Shown here: positions 8,415 through 17,112 of the stretch, one piece after another | Position numbering within the stretch: position 1 is the stretch's first letter | How the letters are laid out: each line of letters starts with the position of its first letter | DNA from: Paraburkholderia sp. LEh10 | Lineage (GTDB): Bacteria > Pseudomonadota > Gammaproteobacteria > Burkholderiales > Burkholderiaceae | Assembly: GCF_017814945.1 (NCBI RefSeq) | Contig: NZ_JAGIPX010000059.1 | Coordinates: 1-51,504 of the forward strand | Direction of reading: 5' to 3' | Length of the DNA stretch: 51,504 nucleotides | The notes under the pieces: model-generated | What the model was told of the DNA's origin: nothing | Database searches by the model: none | What the model saw: the letters and a program-made list of their open reading frames with translations, nothing else | Made by a program: the position numbers and the translations under genes

Positions 8415-9212
8415 TCACTCGACGCGCAGCCGAGCCATATACGGCAGGTGATCCGACAGCCAGGCCGTCTCCTGGGCGGGCTGAATCCATTCGACGGGCT
8501 TCATGCCGCGCACGAACATCTTGTCGAGCGCGAGCGCGGGCGAAAACGCGGGGAACGTGCGGCCCGGCTCGCCGAGCAACGTTGCGACTTCCTGCAAGCC
8601 GTGCTCGCCGAAGAGCGGCACCGAGTCGTTGCGCCAGTCGTTGAAGTCACCCGCGAGCACGAGCGGGCCGTCGGGCGCTTCCTTCGAGATCCAGTGCGCG
8701 ATCCAGTGCATCTGACGCAGCCGCGCCTGGCGTGTGAGCGCGAGATGCGCGCACAGCAGCGTCACGGGATGCCCGCCGAACGTCGCGCGCGCAACGAGCA
8801 GCCCGCGCCGCTCGAAGCGGTGCGCGGAGATGTCCCAGCGTCCGCCCAGATCGAGCGGATGCGGCGACAGGATCGCATTGCCGTGCCGCCACGACGGTTT
8901 GAACACGTTCGGTCCAAGGGCGATCTGCAACTGCAGCGCGTCGGCGATCTCGGTGGCCTGGCAATGCCAGACATCATTGTCGACATCGCTCATGCGCGCG
9001 CCGAACGAGCTCGCCAGCACGGGGCCGGGCATCCGGCGCGCCATTGCTTCCTGCAGGAAATACGCATCGGCATGAACCGATTGCACCCAGCGCTGCATCG
9101 CCTGCCAAGCCTGAAAGCCAAGCGGCGAGCGGCCCTTGTGCAGGTTCCAGCTCACGGCGATGAAATCTTTCCGGTCGGCGTTGTCGCGTATCAGTTCTTC
9201 GGGGTTTCGCAT
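8415..9212 (-). CDS. Endonuclease/exonuclease/phosphatase family protein
   Basis: A 265-residue cytosolic metal-dependent hydrolase of the EEP fold (DNase I, exonuclease III and inositol phosphatase superfamily). Signature residues are in order: SWNLHKG (metal ligand Asn), FLQE (metal ligand Glu), GNAILSPH, CAHLALT (catalytic His), LAGDFNDW (Asp/Asn active site) and the terminal LSDHLP (catalytic His). No signal peptide or extra domain is seen. Substrate may be a nucleic acid or a phosphorylated lipid; sequence does not decide. The next gene leftward-reading behind it (9241-9747) is on the same strand 28 bases away, so the two could be co-transcribed. Confidence 0.88.
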   Translation of the reverse strand: MRNPEELIRDNADRKDFIAVSWNLHKGRSPLGFQAWQAMQRWVQSVHADAYFLQEAMARRMPGPVLASSFGARMSDVDNDVWHCQATEIADALQLQIALGPNVFKPSWRHGNAILSPHPLDLGGRWDISAHRFERRGLLVARATFGGHPVTLLCAHLALTRQARLRQMHWIAHWISKEAPDGPLVLAGDFNDWRNDSVPLFGEHGLQEVATLLGEPGRTFPAFSPALALDKMFVRGMKPVEWIQPAQETAWLSDHLPYMARLRVE

Positions 9213-9240
9213 GCCGCGTCGTCCACGTCGTTCATTGGGT

Positions 9241-9747
9241 TCACGGATTGTTTGCGACGCTTGCGCGCAAGCGATACACGAGATTCGGGTCCTTGTCGAC
9301 GATCGTCCATGTGGTCCAGCCGTCGGGCGCGACCTTCAGCCCCGGATGATTCGCGCTCACCTGGCGCGGCTGCGGCGGCAGCTTGCAGCCGGTGCTGCTG
9401 GTGCGCGTGCCCGGTTCCTCGAGCGTTTCCTGCGCGTCGATCGAAAATGTGACGCCGCTCGCATCCGCCTGCGTCGGCGAAACGGTCAGCGTGCGCGCCA
9501 GATCGATGTTGCCCGCGGGTACGTCCTTGCAGCCGACGCTGTTCTGAACCACGTGATGATGCGTATCCGTGCGCGCCTGGCCGACGGTCGTGTTGCCGTC
9601 GAACGAATCGATCTGCTGGCCGTCGCGGATGACCTGCAGCTCCCATTTGACGACGGACGGCGCGGGACGCTGCTGCGCCTGGGCCATATTGGCCACGCCC
9701 ATCGACACGGTGCCGAGCAGGACGGCGACGAGGCTGGTTTTCCACAT
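9241..9747 (-). CDS. Secreted hypothetical protein
   Basis: A 168-residue protein with a clear Sec signal peptide (positively charged start, hydrophobic core, cleavage after the AQA near residue 24). The mature part is rich in Thr, Gln and Val, holds two cysteines (VGCKDVP and STGCKLP) that may pair in the periplasm, and has no motif I recognise. The ATG at 9747 is preceded by GGAGAC; a longer in-frame start would bury the signal peptide. It lies upstream of, and in line with, the EEP-family gene. Confidence 0.7.
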   Translation of the reverse strand: MWKTSLVAVLLGTVSMGVANMAQAQQRPAPSVVKWELQVIRDGQQIDSFDGNTTVGQARTDTHHHVVQNSVGCKDVPAGNIDLARTLTVSPTQADASGVTFSIDAQETLEEPGTRTSSTGCKLPPQPRQVSANHPGLKVAPDGWTTWTIVDKDPNLVYRLRASVANNP

Positions 9748-10080
9748 GAACAATGAGTCTCCGGAATCGCTGCGTTTCGCTAAAGCGTGCGGTATCGCGC
9801 GTTCTTTCTTGCGACCGCCGACCATCTTACGCTTTATCGGGACAACGGTTTCTGAACGGCTTCTGACATCAGATCCGGAACCGAGGTTCAGCCGTCAGCC
9901 GTAACACTGCATTGCAAATTGGGACACGGATGGGACGATTCAAGCAAGCGCCTCGCCAGGCCCGCGCATTAGCAGCAGACCCACCTGACTGCTGGCTTGC
10001 ATGCGATTTGCGCGTCGTTACACTGAAATTGAAGCGGCGTCGGGGACGTCGCTGCAATGCCAGCATGACGGGGTGAAGCG
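9748..10080. other. Divergent intergenic region
   Basis: Spacer between the leftward secreted-protein gene and the rightward AAA gene; it must hold both promoters. I see no repeat or RNA structure that stands out. Confidence 0.4.
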
Positions 10081-11058
10081 ATGACAACAGCCATGGTGAA
10101 ACAGGAAATCGCGGTTGCGTCGTTCAGCAAGGTCTACGATCTGGATCAGGTCGAGACTGCGCTGAGCGAGTTGAGCGAAGGCGCCAACGACGCGCTGCGT
10201 TCCACCTACGAAAAGATGCTGAAGGTCGGCAATCTGCGTTTTTGCGTAAAGCCGAACCGGATGCCGTCCATCGACGATTTGATCGGCGCGCTGCCGAACT
10301 TCACCGAGCCGCTCGACGACATCCGCAAGCAGGTGGCGCTGTGCCTCGAAACGGACGACAGGCTCGAACTGATGCCGATCCTGCTGCTCGGCGATCCCGG
10401 CATCGGCAAGACGCACTTCGCAAAGCAGCTCGCGCGGCTGCTGGGCACCTCGTATCACTATGTCGCGATGAGTTCGCTGACGGCGGGCTGGATTCTGTCT
10501 GGCGCGTCGTCGCAATGGAAGAACGCGAAGCCGGGCAAAGTGTTCGACGCGCTCGTGCACGGCAGTTATGCGAACCCGGTGATTGCCGTCGATGAAATCG
10601 ACAAGGCGACGGGCGATTCACAATACGATCCGCTCGGCGCGCTTTACGCATTGCTCGAACACGACACCGCGCAGACGTTCATCGACGAATTCGCGGAGAT
10701 TCCGATCAATGCCGGTCACGTGATCTGGATCGCGACGGCAAACGATGAGTGTGCGATTCCCGAGCCGATCCTCAACCGGATGAACGTCTACGAAATTCCG
10801 CCGCCCGATCGCGAAGGCTCGCGGCGCATCGCCCAGTCGATCTACGACGAAATCCGCTCGGCGCACGGCTGGGGGCAACGTTTCGCGGCGGAACTGGGCG
10901 GCGCGGCGCTCGACGCGCTGTCGCAGGCGTCACCGCGCGAAATGCGGCGCGCGATCCTGAACGGCTTCGGCTCGGCGCGTATCGCGGGCCGCGATCATAT
11001 CGGCGCCGACGACATTCGCCTTGACTACAACACACGCCGCAAACCGATCGGCTTTTGA
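10081..11058 (+). CDS. AAA+ ATPase, Lon/MoxR-like
   Basis: A 325-residue single-domain AAA+ ATPase. The Walker A motif is GDPGIGKTHF (104-113), Walker B is VIAVDEIDKA (167-176), sensor 1 is WIATAND (about 216-222) and NRM at 232-234 may supply the arginine finger. The ATPase core most resembles that of Lon, but there is no protease domain and no substrate-binding N-domain beyond about 90 residues. The start ATG follows GGGGTGAAGCG. It probably acts as a remodelling ATPase on unknown partners; no partner gene is adjacent. A terminator follows directly. Confidence 0.82.
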   Translation: MTTAMVKQEIAVASFSKVYDLDQVETALSELSEGANDALRSTYEKMLKVGNLRFCVKPNRMPSIDDLIGALPNFTEPLDDIRKQVALCLETDDRLELMPILLLGDPGIGKTHFAKQLARLLGTSYHYVAMSSLTAGWILSGASSQWKNAKPGKVFDALVHGSYANPVIAVDEIDKATGDSQYDPLGALYALLEHDTAQTFIDEFAEIPINAGHVIWIATANDECAIPEPILNRMNVYEIPPPDREGSRRIAQSIYDEIRSAHGWGQRFAAELGGAALDALSQASPREMRRAILNGFGSARIAGRDHIGADDIRLDYNTRRKPIGF

Positions 11059-11083
11059 GCGTGTCGATGCGATCTATGCGAAC

Positions 11084-11108
11084 AGGCCGCGACTGAGCGG
11101 CCTTTTTA
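11084..11108 (+). terminator. Rho-independent terminator of the AAA gene
   Basis: Stem AGGCCGC/GCGGCCT (11084-11090 with 11097-11103), 6-base loop, then TTTTATT. Confidence 0.85.
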
Positions 11109-11286
11109 TTGTTCCAATGGTGCAACCACTACAGAAGCCGAATAGGTGATTTTCTTCGAATTGGAACGAACTGGAGCAACAGTCAATTCCATGAACCAGG
11201 GTCGGCAACACGATAGGCGAAGGCTAGAGTGCGTTCACTGAAATGCGAACCGCATTTCGCACTGGACTCCACCTCAGGAACCGACC

Positions 11287-11574
11287 ATGAAAAAGTCTTC
11301 GCTCGCAGCCCTGTTGATCTCCGCAGTCGTCGCCGTGCCGGCTTTTGCAAGCGGCTACAGCCCGGCGCCGACGCAATCGCCCGCTTTGACGAACGCGCCG
11401 AAAACACGTGCGCAAGTGAGGGCCGAACTCACGCAGGCGCGCGCGAACGGCGAACTGAGCCTGAATCCGAATGCGCCCGCTTACCCGCAGCAGTTCGCGA
11501 TGGGCGGCTACCGGGTGCCCGTTGCGCAGATCGACGTGCACCATCTGTTCAAGCGCACAACTGTCGACGACTGA
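11287..11574 (+). CDS. DUF4148 domain small secreted protein
   Basis: A 95-residue protein with a Sec signal peptide (cleavage near ASG at about 22-23) and a mature part containing the DUF4148 hallmark KTRAQVRAELTQARANGEL followed by YP. Many paralogues occur in Burkholderia-group genomes; their function is unknown but they are periplasmic or exported. The ATG follows GGAACCGACC. The gene stands alone between two terminator-like hairpins. Confidence 0.85.
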   Translation: MKKSSLAALLISAVVAVPAFASGYSPAPTQSPALTNAPKTRAQVRAELTQARANGELSLNPNAPAYPQQFAMGGYRVPVAQIDVHHLFKRTTVDD

Positions 11575-11700
11575 TCAACCCCGGGCGCCTCGTTGTGGCG
11601 CATGCGGAACGCCAGGCCGTGCAAGTTCGGCCAAATTCACCAGGAACGCGCGTCGTCGGCGTACACTGATCCAAACGCGCTACGCGTTTCCACATACCGA

Positions 11701-11732
11701 TGCCCGCAGCCGCACAAGGCTGCGGGCATTTG
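11701..11732 (+). terminator. Rho-independent terminator
   Basis: An 11-bp perfect stem TGCCCGCAGCC/GGCTGCGGGCA (11701-11711 with 11718-11728) with a 6-base loop, then TTTGTGT. Probably ends the DUF4148 transcript. Confidence 0.7.
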
Positions 11733-11876
11733 TGTCTGTGGCGCGCCGCGCGATTTCGCATTGTGCATGCGAAGCGTTCGACAGCACGCGGTCACGCATA
11801 TGAAGGTACCGCACGCTATCGAAATCCTGGTGGATGACGAAATAGAACGCGGCGCATCGAGCCGCGTCCAACGGAC

Positions 11877-12983
11877 ATGGATCAGATCGAATGTGTGGTG
11901 ATCGGCGCTGGCGTCGTCGGTCTTGCCGTCGCGCGCGCTCTGGCGGCGCGCGGACGTGAAGTGATCGTGCTCGAAGCGGCTGAAGCAATCGGCGTCGGCA
12001 CAAGTTCCCGCAACAGCGAAGTCATTCATGCGGGCATCTACTATCCGCGCGGTTCGCTGAAGGCGACGCTCTGCGTGCGCGGGCGCGAGATGTTGTACGA
12101 CTACTGCGCGGAGCGCGGCGTGCCGCATCAGCGGTGCGGCAAGCTGCTCGTCGCGACGGCGCGCAACCAGGTACCCCAACTCGAAAGCATCATGGCGCGC
12201 GGCAAGGAAAACGGCGTGCTCGACCTGATGCGCATCAGCGGCGAGGAAGCACAGGCGCTGGAGCCGGCGCTGCAATGTGTCGAAGCCGTGTTCTCACCGC
12301 AGACGGGCATTGTCGACAGCCATCAACTGATGCTCGCGCTGCTCGGTGACGCGGAACGCAATGGCGCTGTCTGCGCGTTTCATGCGCCCGTGCAAGCCAT
12401 CGAGGCGATCAACGGGCGCTTTATCGTGAAGGTCGGCGGCGACTCACCGACGACGATCGGCGCCGCATGCGTGATCAACAGCGCCGGTCTGCATGCGAAC
12501 GCGCTCGCGCGCAAGATTCGCGGGCTCGATGCGCGGCATGTGCCGCCGCTCTATCTCGCGCGGGGCAATTACTTCAGCATTTCGGGGCGCGCGCCGTTCA
12601 ACCGCCTGATCTACCCGATGCCGAACGAAGCGGGACTCGGCGTGCATCTGACAATCGATCTCGGCGGCCAGGCGCGTTTCGGCCCCGATGTCGAATGGGT
12701 CGATTCGATCGGCTACGACGTCGATCCGCAGCGCGCGGAGTCGTTCTACTCGGCGATCCGCGCGTACTGGCCCGCGCTGCCCGACCACGCGCTGCAACCG
12801 GCGTATGCGGGCATTCGTCCGAAGCTGTCGGGGCCCGGCGAGCCGGCCGCGGACTTCCTCATTCAAGGTCCCGCCGCGCATGGCGTGCGAGGGCTCGTGA
12901 ATCTGTTCGGTATCGAGTCGCCGGGTCTGACGGCGTCGCTCGCGATCGCGCAGCGTGTGTGTGAAGTGAGCGGGCGCGCTTAG
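11877..12983 (+). CDS. FAD-dependent oxidoreductase, DAO/L-2-hydroxyglutarate oxidase-like
   Basis: A 368-residue flavoprotein. The Rossmann FAD motif GAGVVGLAVARALAARG lies at 10-26, with the acidic end of strand 2 at E33; SSRNSEVIHAGIYYP near 43-57 is the hallmark of the LhgO/L2HGDH branch of the DAO family, and the C-terminal GIRPKLSGPGEPAADF and HGVRGLVNLFGIESPGLT segments complete the active site. It likely oxidises a 2-hydroxy acid such as L-2-hydroxyglutarate and passes electrons to a quinone or oxygen; substrate is by family resemblance only. Monocistronic. Confidence 0.85.
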   Translation: MDQIECVVIGAGVVGLAVARALAARGREVIVLEAAEAIGVGTSSRNSEVIHAGIYYPRGSLKATLCVRGREMLYDYCAERGVPHQRCGKLLVATARNQVPQLESIMARGKENGVLDLMRISGEEAQALEPALQCVEAVFSPQTGIVDSHQLMLALLGDAERNGAVCAFHAPVQAIEAINGRFIVKVGGDSPTTIGAACVINSAGLHANALARKIRGLDARHVPPLYLARGNYFSISGRAPFNRLIYPMPNEAGLGVHLTIDLGGQARFGPDVEWVDSIGYDVDPQRAESFYSAIRAYWPALPDHALQPAYAGIRPKLSGPGEPAADFLIQGPAAHGVRGLVNLFGIESPGLTASLAIAQRVCEVSGRA

Positions 12984-13202
12984 CGGCGTGCGGGGCGTCG
13001 AAGGACGCGCGATCGATCGAGCGGACCGGACGTCGTCGTGGCGCGTGCATGTCGATCATGTGTCGAGCGCTTCGTCATGTGCGACGCTACGGATTTGCTT
13101 ATGACCGCCATTTGAGGCGTCACGCGCGCCAGCTTCGTTGCTATGCTTGGGGACCGCTGTCGTCAGAACGGCGTAGCCCCCAATACCAATGGAGTGAGTC
13201 AC

Positions 13203-13514
13203 ATGAACAATTCCCGTCGTACGTTTTTGATCACCAGTATCGGCGTAGCATCGACGCTCGCGCTGTCGCGCCAGGCATTCGCCGATGCGCCGAAGGTCGC
13301 CGAATCGGATCCAACGGCTCTGGCACTCGGCTACAAGGAAGATGCAAGCAAAGTCGACAAGGCCAAATACGCGAAATACGTGGCAGGCCAGGATTGCGGC
13401 AACTGCAGCTTCTATCAGGGCAAGGCCACCGACGCCTATGCGCCGTGCCCGATGTTCGCGGGCAAGCAGGTCGCGTCAAAGGGCTGGTGCAGCGCGTATA
13501 ACAAGAAGGCCTGA
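13203..13514 (+). CDS. High-potential iron-sulfur protein (HiPIP)
   Basis: A 103-residue periplasmic electron carrier. The start has a twin-arginine signal (NNSRRTFLITS), consistent with export of a pre-assembled cofactor. Four cysteines, C65, C68, C82 and C96, in the spacing CxxC-x13-C-x13-C bind one [4Fe-4S] cluster, and the Tyr and Trp residues beside them (CSFY, KGWC) shield it. The ATG at 13203 was chosen because it directly begins the Tat signal. HiPIPs carry electrons between cytochrome bc1 and terminal oxidases or reductases; here no partner gene is adjacent. Confidence 0.95.
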   Translation: MNNSRRTFLITSIGVASTLALSRQAFADAPKVAESDPTALALGYKEDASKVDKAKYAKYVAGQDCGNCSFYQGKATDAYAPCPMFAGKQVASKGWCSAYNKKA

Positions 13515-13668
13515 GCCGACAACGCGAGGCATAGTCAGGCGCGCGACAGGCGATGCGTCGCAGCATCGCAACGCGCGTCTGCCCAGTATCTGAAAGAGCG
13601 CTCGCCGTGCAAACGCGGCGCAGCGCTCTTTTGTCATATGAACGCCCTTGAAGCTGGATGTGGTGCCT

Positions 13669-14028
13669 TTTTACGGTCGCAAGAAAGGCCTTTGCGCAGG
13701 CGGCGAGTTCGGCAGCTCGACGGCGCTTCTGATCGAAGCCGCGCCGTTCCCGACGCGAGGCTTCTACGGCAGCTGGCAGACGACGAGCCACATGCCGCGC
13801 TGCTGTCAGGCGCCGTCGTCGGCGCGCTGGGGACGCGCGGGCTGTCGCCGGCCGCGCTGAAATCGCGGGGCTCGCGTGTGCCGTTCATCATCGGCCTTGC
13901 GATCGGGCCGACCGGTTTCCTCATCCGCCGCAATCTCGCGGATTCCGAAGCGTTTCAGCACGCGCACAAAACGGCACGGCGCGCGACGCTCCACGAGCTT
14001 CTGGCGCACCGTAGCCGCGAGGGCCGGC
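13669..14028 (+). pseudogene. Remnant of an MHS-family (MFS) metabolite:H+ symporter
   Basis: The region encodes an internal piece of a metabolite:H+ symporter: GLCAGGEFGSSTALLIEAAP then RGFYGSWQTTS in one frame, and after a shift near 13795 AALLSGAVVGALGTRGLSPAAL, RVPFIIGLAIGPTGFLIRR and a DSEAF-like end in another. The N-terminal helices and the whole C-terminal half are missing. The fragment stops at the 3' end of the convergent amidase gene. It is a dead fragment, probably left by a deletion. Confidence 0.75.
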
Positions 14029-15558
14029 TCAGCTTCGTGCGGGGATCAGCGGCGGCCGCCTGTCGAACCAGGGACGCGCCGTTTCCAGTTGCGCGGCAAG
14101 ACGCAACAGCGTCGCTTCGCCGCCTTCGCGCGTTGCGAACTGAACGCCGATGGGCAGACCGCGCGCGTTCCAGTAGAGCGGCACCGACATCGCCGGCTGG
14201 CCCGTCAGGTTGAACAGCTCCGTGCAGCCGGCCCACGCGAACGCCTTGTTCGACACTTCCGTCAACAGCTTGCGCATCAGCGGTTCGACGGGAACGGTCG
14301 TGACGGCGCGCATCTGCATTTTCTCGGCGGCGGTCGGCTGCATTTCGCCGATCTTGATCGGCGCGGACGCAAGCGTCGCGCACAGAATCACGTCATAGCG
14401 GGTCATCAGATCGGCGAGCTTTGCGCTCACTAGGCGCTGCGCTTCCAGCGCATCGGGCAGTTCGCGCTCGCCGAACTTGCGGCCGATGTGGCCCATTGTC
14501 CACGTCGCGATTTCGAATTCCTCACGATTCGGCTTGCGCCCCGTGATCTGGTCTGCCCTCAGCACGAGATTCTCGGCGCTCACCGACCAGATCATCAGAA
14601 ACGCTTCGCGCAGCCGCACGAAGTCGATGCCGAGCGACACGGGCTCGATATGATGCCCGAGCGACGCCGCGAGCTGCGCGGCATCGTCGAGCGCGGCACG
14701 GGCATCCGCGGACAGCGTGGGTGCGAGCATCGGGTCGGTCACGAACGCGATGTGCAACGGCTTGCACGGTTCGTTGACGGCGGCGAGGAAAGTGCCGGGC
14801 GCGCCCATCGGCCGCTCTGCGTTGCCCGACGTGAGATCGAGCAGCAGCGCGCTGTCGCGCACGCTGCGTGAAATGGCGTGATCGATGCCCAGGTCGCCGG
14901 GCGCGGGCACGGCATTCGACGGTTGCCGTCCGCGCGATGGCTTGAGCCCGAACAGTCCGCAGCACGAAGCGGGAATACGGATCGACCCGCCGCCGTCCGA
15001 CGCATGTGCAAGCGGCACGATGCCCGCCGCGACGGCGGCAGCCGAGCCGCCGCTCGAACCGCCCGGCGTGTGATCGAGACTCCACGGGTTGCGGCACGGT
15101 CCGAACAGTTCGGGCTCCGTATAAGGCATCTGGCCCATTTCCGACGTGCTCGTCTTGCCGAAAATATTGAGGCCGGCGGCGCGTGTCCTCGTGACGAGGG
15201 GAGCGTCCTCGTCGGGAATGTAGTGCCGGTAGTGACGGCTGCCCATCGACATTCGCAGCCCTTTCACAGGCAAGCCGAGATCCTTGATCAGATACGGCAC
15301 GCCCGCCAGCGGCCCGGCGCCCAGCGCATCGGCGCCCGACCCATCGGTGCCCGACGCGTTGGCGTTGCCGTTCGCATGAGCGCGCGACGCCCGTTGGCGG
15401 GCGGCATCATAGTCCTTCAGAACGATCGCGTTGATCGCGGGATTGGCAGCCTCGGCGCGCGCAATCGCCGTTTCCAGCAATTCGCGCGCGCTCACCTTGC
15501 GCTTGCGGACGAGATCGGCGAGACCGATCGCGTCATGATCGAGATAGTCGGCTTGCAC
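14029..15558 (-). CDS. Amidase-signature family amidase
   Basis: A 509-residue hydrolase of amides, close in pattern to the 6-aminohexanoate-cyclic-dimer hydrolase/fatty amide hydrolase-type amidases. The Ser-cisSer-Lys triad is visible: K92 in LIKDLG, S168 in TPGGSSGGSAAA and the nucleophile S192 in DGGGSIRIP. A Gly/Asn/Ala-rich stretch at about 60-80 (HANGNANASGTDGSG) looks like an inserted flexible loop and is unusual. The start is a GTG; no strong ribosome binding site decides it. Substrate unknown. It runs in the same direction as the dienelactone hydrolase 107 bases upstream, so both may share a transcript. Confidence 0.9.
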   Translation of the reverse strand: MQADYLDHDAIGLADLVRKRKVSARELLETAIARAEAANPAINAIVLKDYDAARQRASRAHANGNANASGTDGSGADALGAGPLAGVPYLIKDLGLPVKGLRMSMGSRHYRHYIPDEDAPLVTRTRAAGLNIFGKTSTSEMGQMPYTEPELFGPCRNPWSLDHTPGGSSGGSAAAVAAGIVPLAHASDGGGSIRIPASCCGLFGLKPSRGRQPSNAVPAPGDLGIDHAISRSVRDSALLLDLTSGNAERPMGAPGTFLAAVNEPCKPLHIAFVTDPMLAPTLSADARAALDDAAQLAASLGHHIEPVSLGIDFVRLREAFLMIWSVSAENLVLRADQITGRKPNREEFEIATWTMGHIGRKFGERELPDALEAQRLVSAKLADLMTRYDVILCATLASAPIKIGEMQPTAAEKMQMRAVTTVPVEPLMRKLLTEVSNKAFAWAGCTELFNLTGQPAMSVPLYWNARGLPIGVQFATREGGEATLLRLAAQLETARPWFDRRPPLIPARS

Positions 15559-15664
15559 GACGATGGCCCCCGGCCGGATCGGAATCGTGATGACGGCGCG
15601 CGCGGACCGCGCACGCCGTTAAAGCGCAGGGCGCGACGCAGCCGCGCCTCGCCTCTAGCGTAAC

Positions 15665-16363
15665 TTACGCGTGGGTGCCGAGGAAGGTCAGCGTGCGGCC
15701 GTGCGCGAGCGCCGCCGAATGCTGGTGATAGCTCGCGCGCTCGGTGCAGTTGAAGCCATGATCGGCGTTCGGGTAGATGTATAGCTCGACGTCGCCGCGG
15801 CCCGCGAAGCGCTCCTTCACTTCGCCCACGGCCGACAGCGGAATGCCCTGATCCAGTTCGCCGTAGTGGAACTGCATCGGCACCTTGATCTGCGGCGCCT
15901 TGTCGAGCTGGTTCTGGATGCCGCCGCCGTAGTACGACACGGCGATATCGAGCAACCCTTCGGCGGCGGCCAGATACGCGAGACGTCCGCCGAAGCAGTA
16001 GCCGATGCCCGCGACCTTGCCCGTCACTTCCGGCATCGCGCGCAATGCGGCAGCCGTCGCGCCGATATCGGCCACGGCCAGATCGACGTTGGTCTTCTGC
16101 AGGATCTCGATGCCCTTGTCGCGGTCCGCGCCGACATAGGCCAGTTCGACGCGAGGCTGCGTGCGCCAGAAGATGTCCGGTGCGATCGCGATATAGCCGT
16201 TCTGCGCATATTGATCGACGACGTCGCGGATATGTCCGTTCACGCCGAAGATCTCCTGGATGATGATGACGGCGGGTCCTTTGCCGCTTTTCGGCGTCGA
16301 CATGTACGCGCCGAACGAATCATTGCCAGTCGGAATGTCGATCCATCGGGAAGTCACGCTCAC
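15665..16363 (-). CDS. Dienelactone hydrolase family protein (carboxymethylenebutenolidase-like)
   Basis: A 232-residue alpha/beta hydrolase. The family triad is present: nucleophile C123 in GIGYCFGG, D171 in YGELDQGI and H202 in NADHGFNC, with the E37 of QEIFGVN that holds the cysteine. It would hydrolyse dienelactone to maleylacetate in chloro-aromatic breakdown or a related lactone; no aromatic pathway genes are nearby. The start is GTG at 16363, fixed by an AGGAGA 7-8 bases upstream. Confidence 0.92.
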   Translation of the reverse strand: MSVTSRWIDIPTGNDSFGAYMSTPKSGKGPAVIIIQEIFGVNGHIRDVVDQYAQNGYIAIAPDIFWRTQPRVELAYVGADRDKGIEILQKTNVDLAVADIGATAAALRAMPEVTGKVAGIGYCFGGRLAYLAAAEGLLDIAVSYYGGGIQNQLDKAPQIKVPMQFHYGELDQGIPLSAVGEVKERFAGRGDVELYIYPNADHGFNCTERASYHQHSAALAHGRTLTFLGTHA

Positions 16364-17112
16364 GTTGTTTCTCCTTGCATAAACGGTGATGACGCAATCG
16401 GGCAGGCAATCGTTTGCGGACGCCTCGCCCGCAGCGGGCGCTCAGTGTGCCATCAAAAGAAAGCGGCTGCAGCGCGTGCACGCGCACTGAGCAATGGCCG
16501 ACGCGCGTGGCGCCGTTCCCGGAAAGTGGATTGAAACAGTATCGGCGATGTCTTCGCGGACTCGTCTGACGGAATGCGGCGAGACCCGGCGTGCGTCGCG
16601 GCCTCGCCGTTTGGCCGGGACTCGTCAAGACGTCAATAGCGACGCCCCACTCCACATCGCGCGTCGCGGATCAGATCGAATAAGCGTCTTCTCCGAATTG
16701 CTTTATCACGTTTGTGTTTACCCGTTATGACCTGATCGACCCCTATCCGGTCCACTAACGGACGATGCCGGCTAAGCTTGAGCCGCTACTATAGAAGAGA
16801 ACACCTCGATCGCCCGAAAGCCGCGCAGGCTGGCGCTTTCAGGGCGCCATTCCGACCGTCATTTACGACTAAGTGGGATAAACGCTATTGGTAGTGATCC
16901 CACTTACTCAAAAAAACCCCACAAATTAATTTGATAGCCTACACTTGCGCGCAAGCGCGGGGCGCCACCTGCCACAAACAGGCTGGAACGCGTGCTTGCC
17001 AAGTGCATAACGATGCATCCGGCGGAGTCGTCCACGGGATTCGAGCGACACGGTAGGAAGCGGGGGCACAAGGGCGATTACGTTGTTTTTGGGACCGAAA
17101 TCGGAGACTTAC
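16364..17112. other. Long non-coding region upstream of the branched-chain amino acid binding protein
   Basis: About 750 bases without a credible gene between divergent genes. The first part (16540-16720) is moderately GC-rich; the part nearest the binding-protein gene (16860-16945) turns AT-rich and holds a 10-bp inverted repeat listed separately, so the regulated promoter probably lies there. The leader of the binding-protein mRNA could be some 170 bases long. Confidence 0.5.
16870..16906. promoter_or_regulatory. 10-bp inverted repeat, candidate operator
   Basis: TAAGTGGGAT at 16870-16879 and ATCCCACTTA at 16897-16906, a perfect inverted repeat with a 17-base gap, about 210 bases before the start codon of the binding-protein gene. 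The A-rich and C-rich run after it is not a U tract in either direction, so an operator is likelier than a terminator. Confidence 0.45.
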
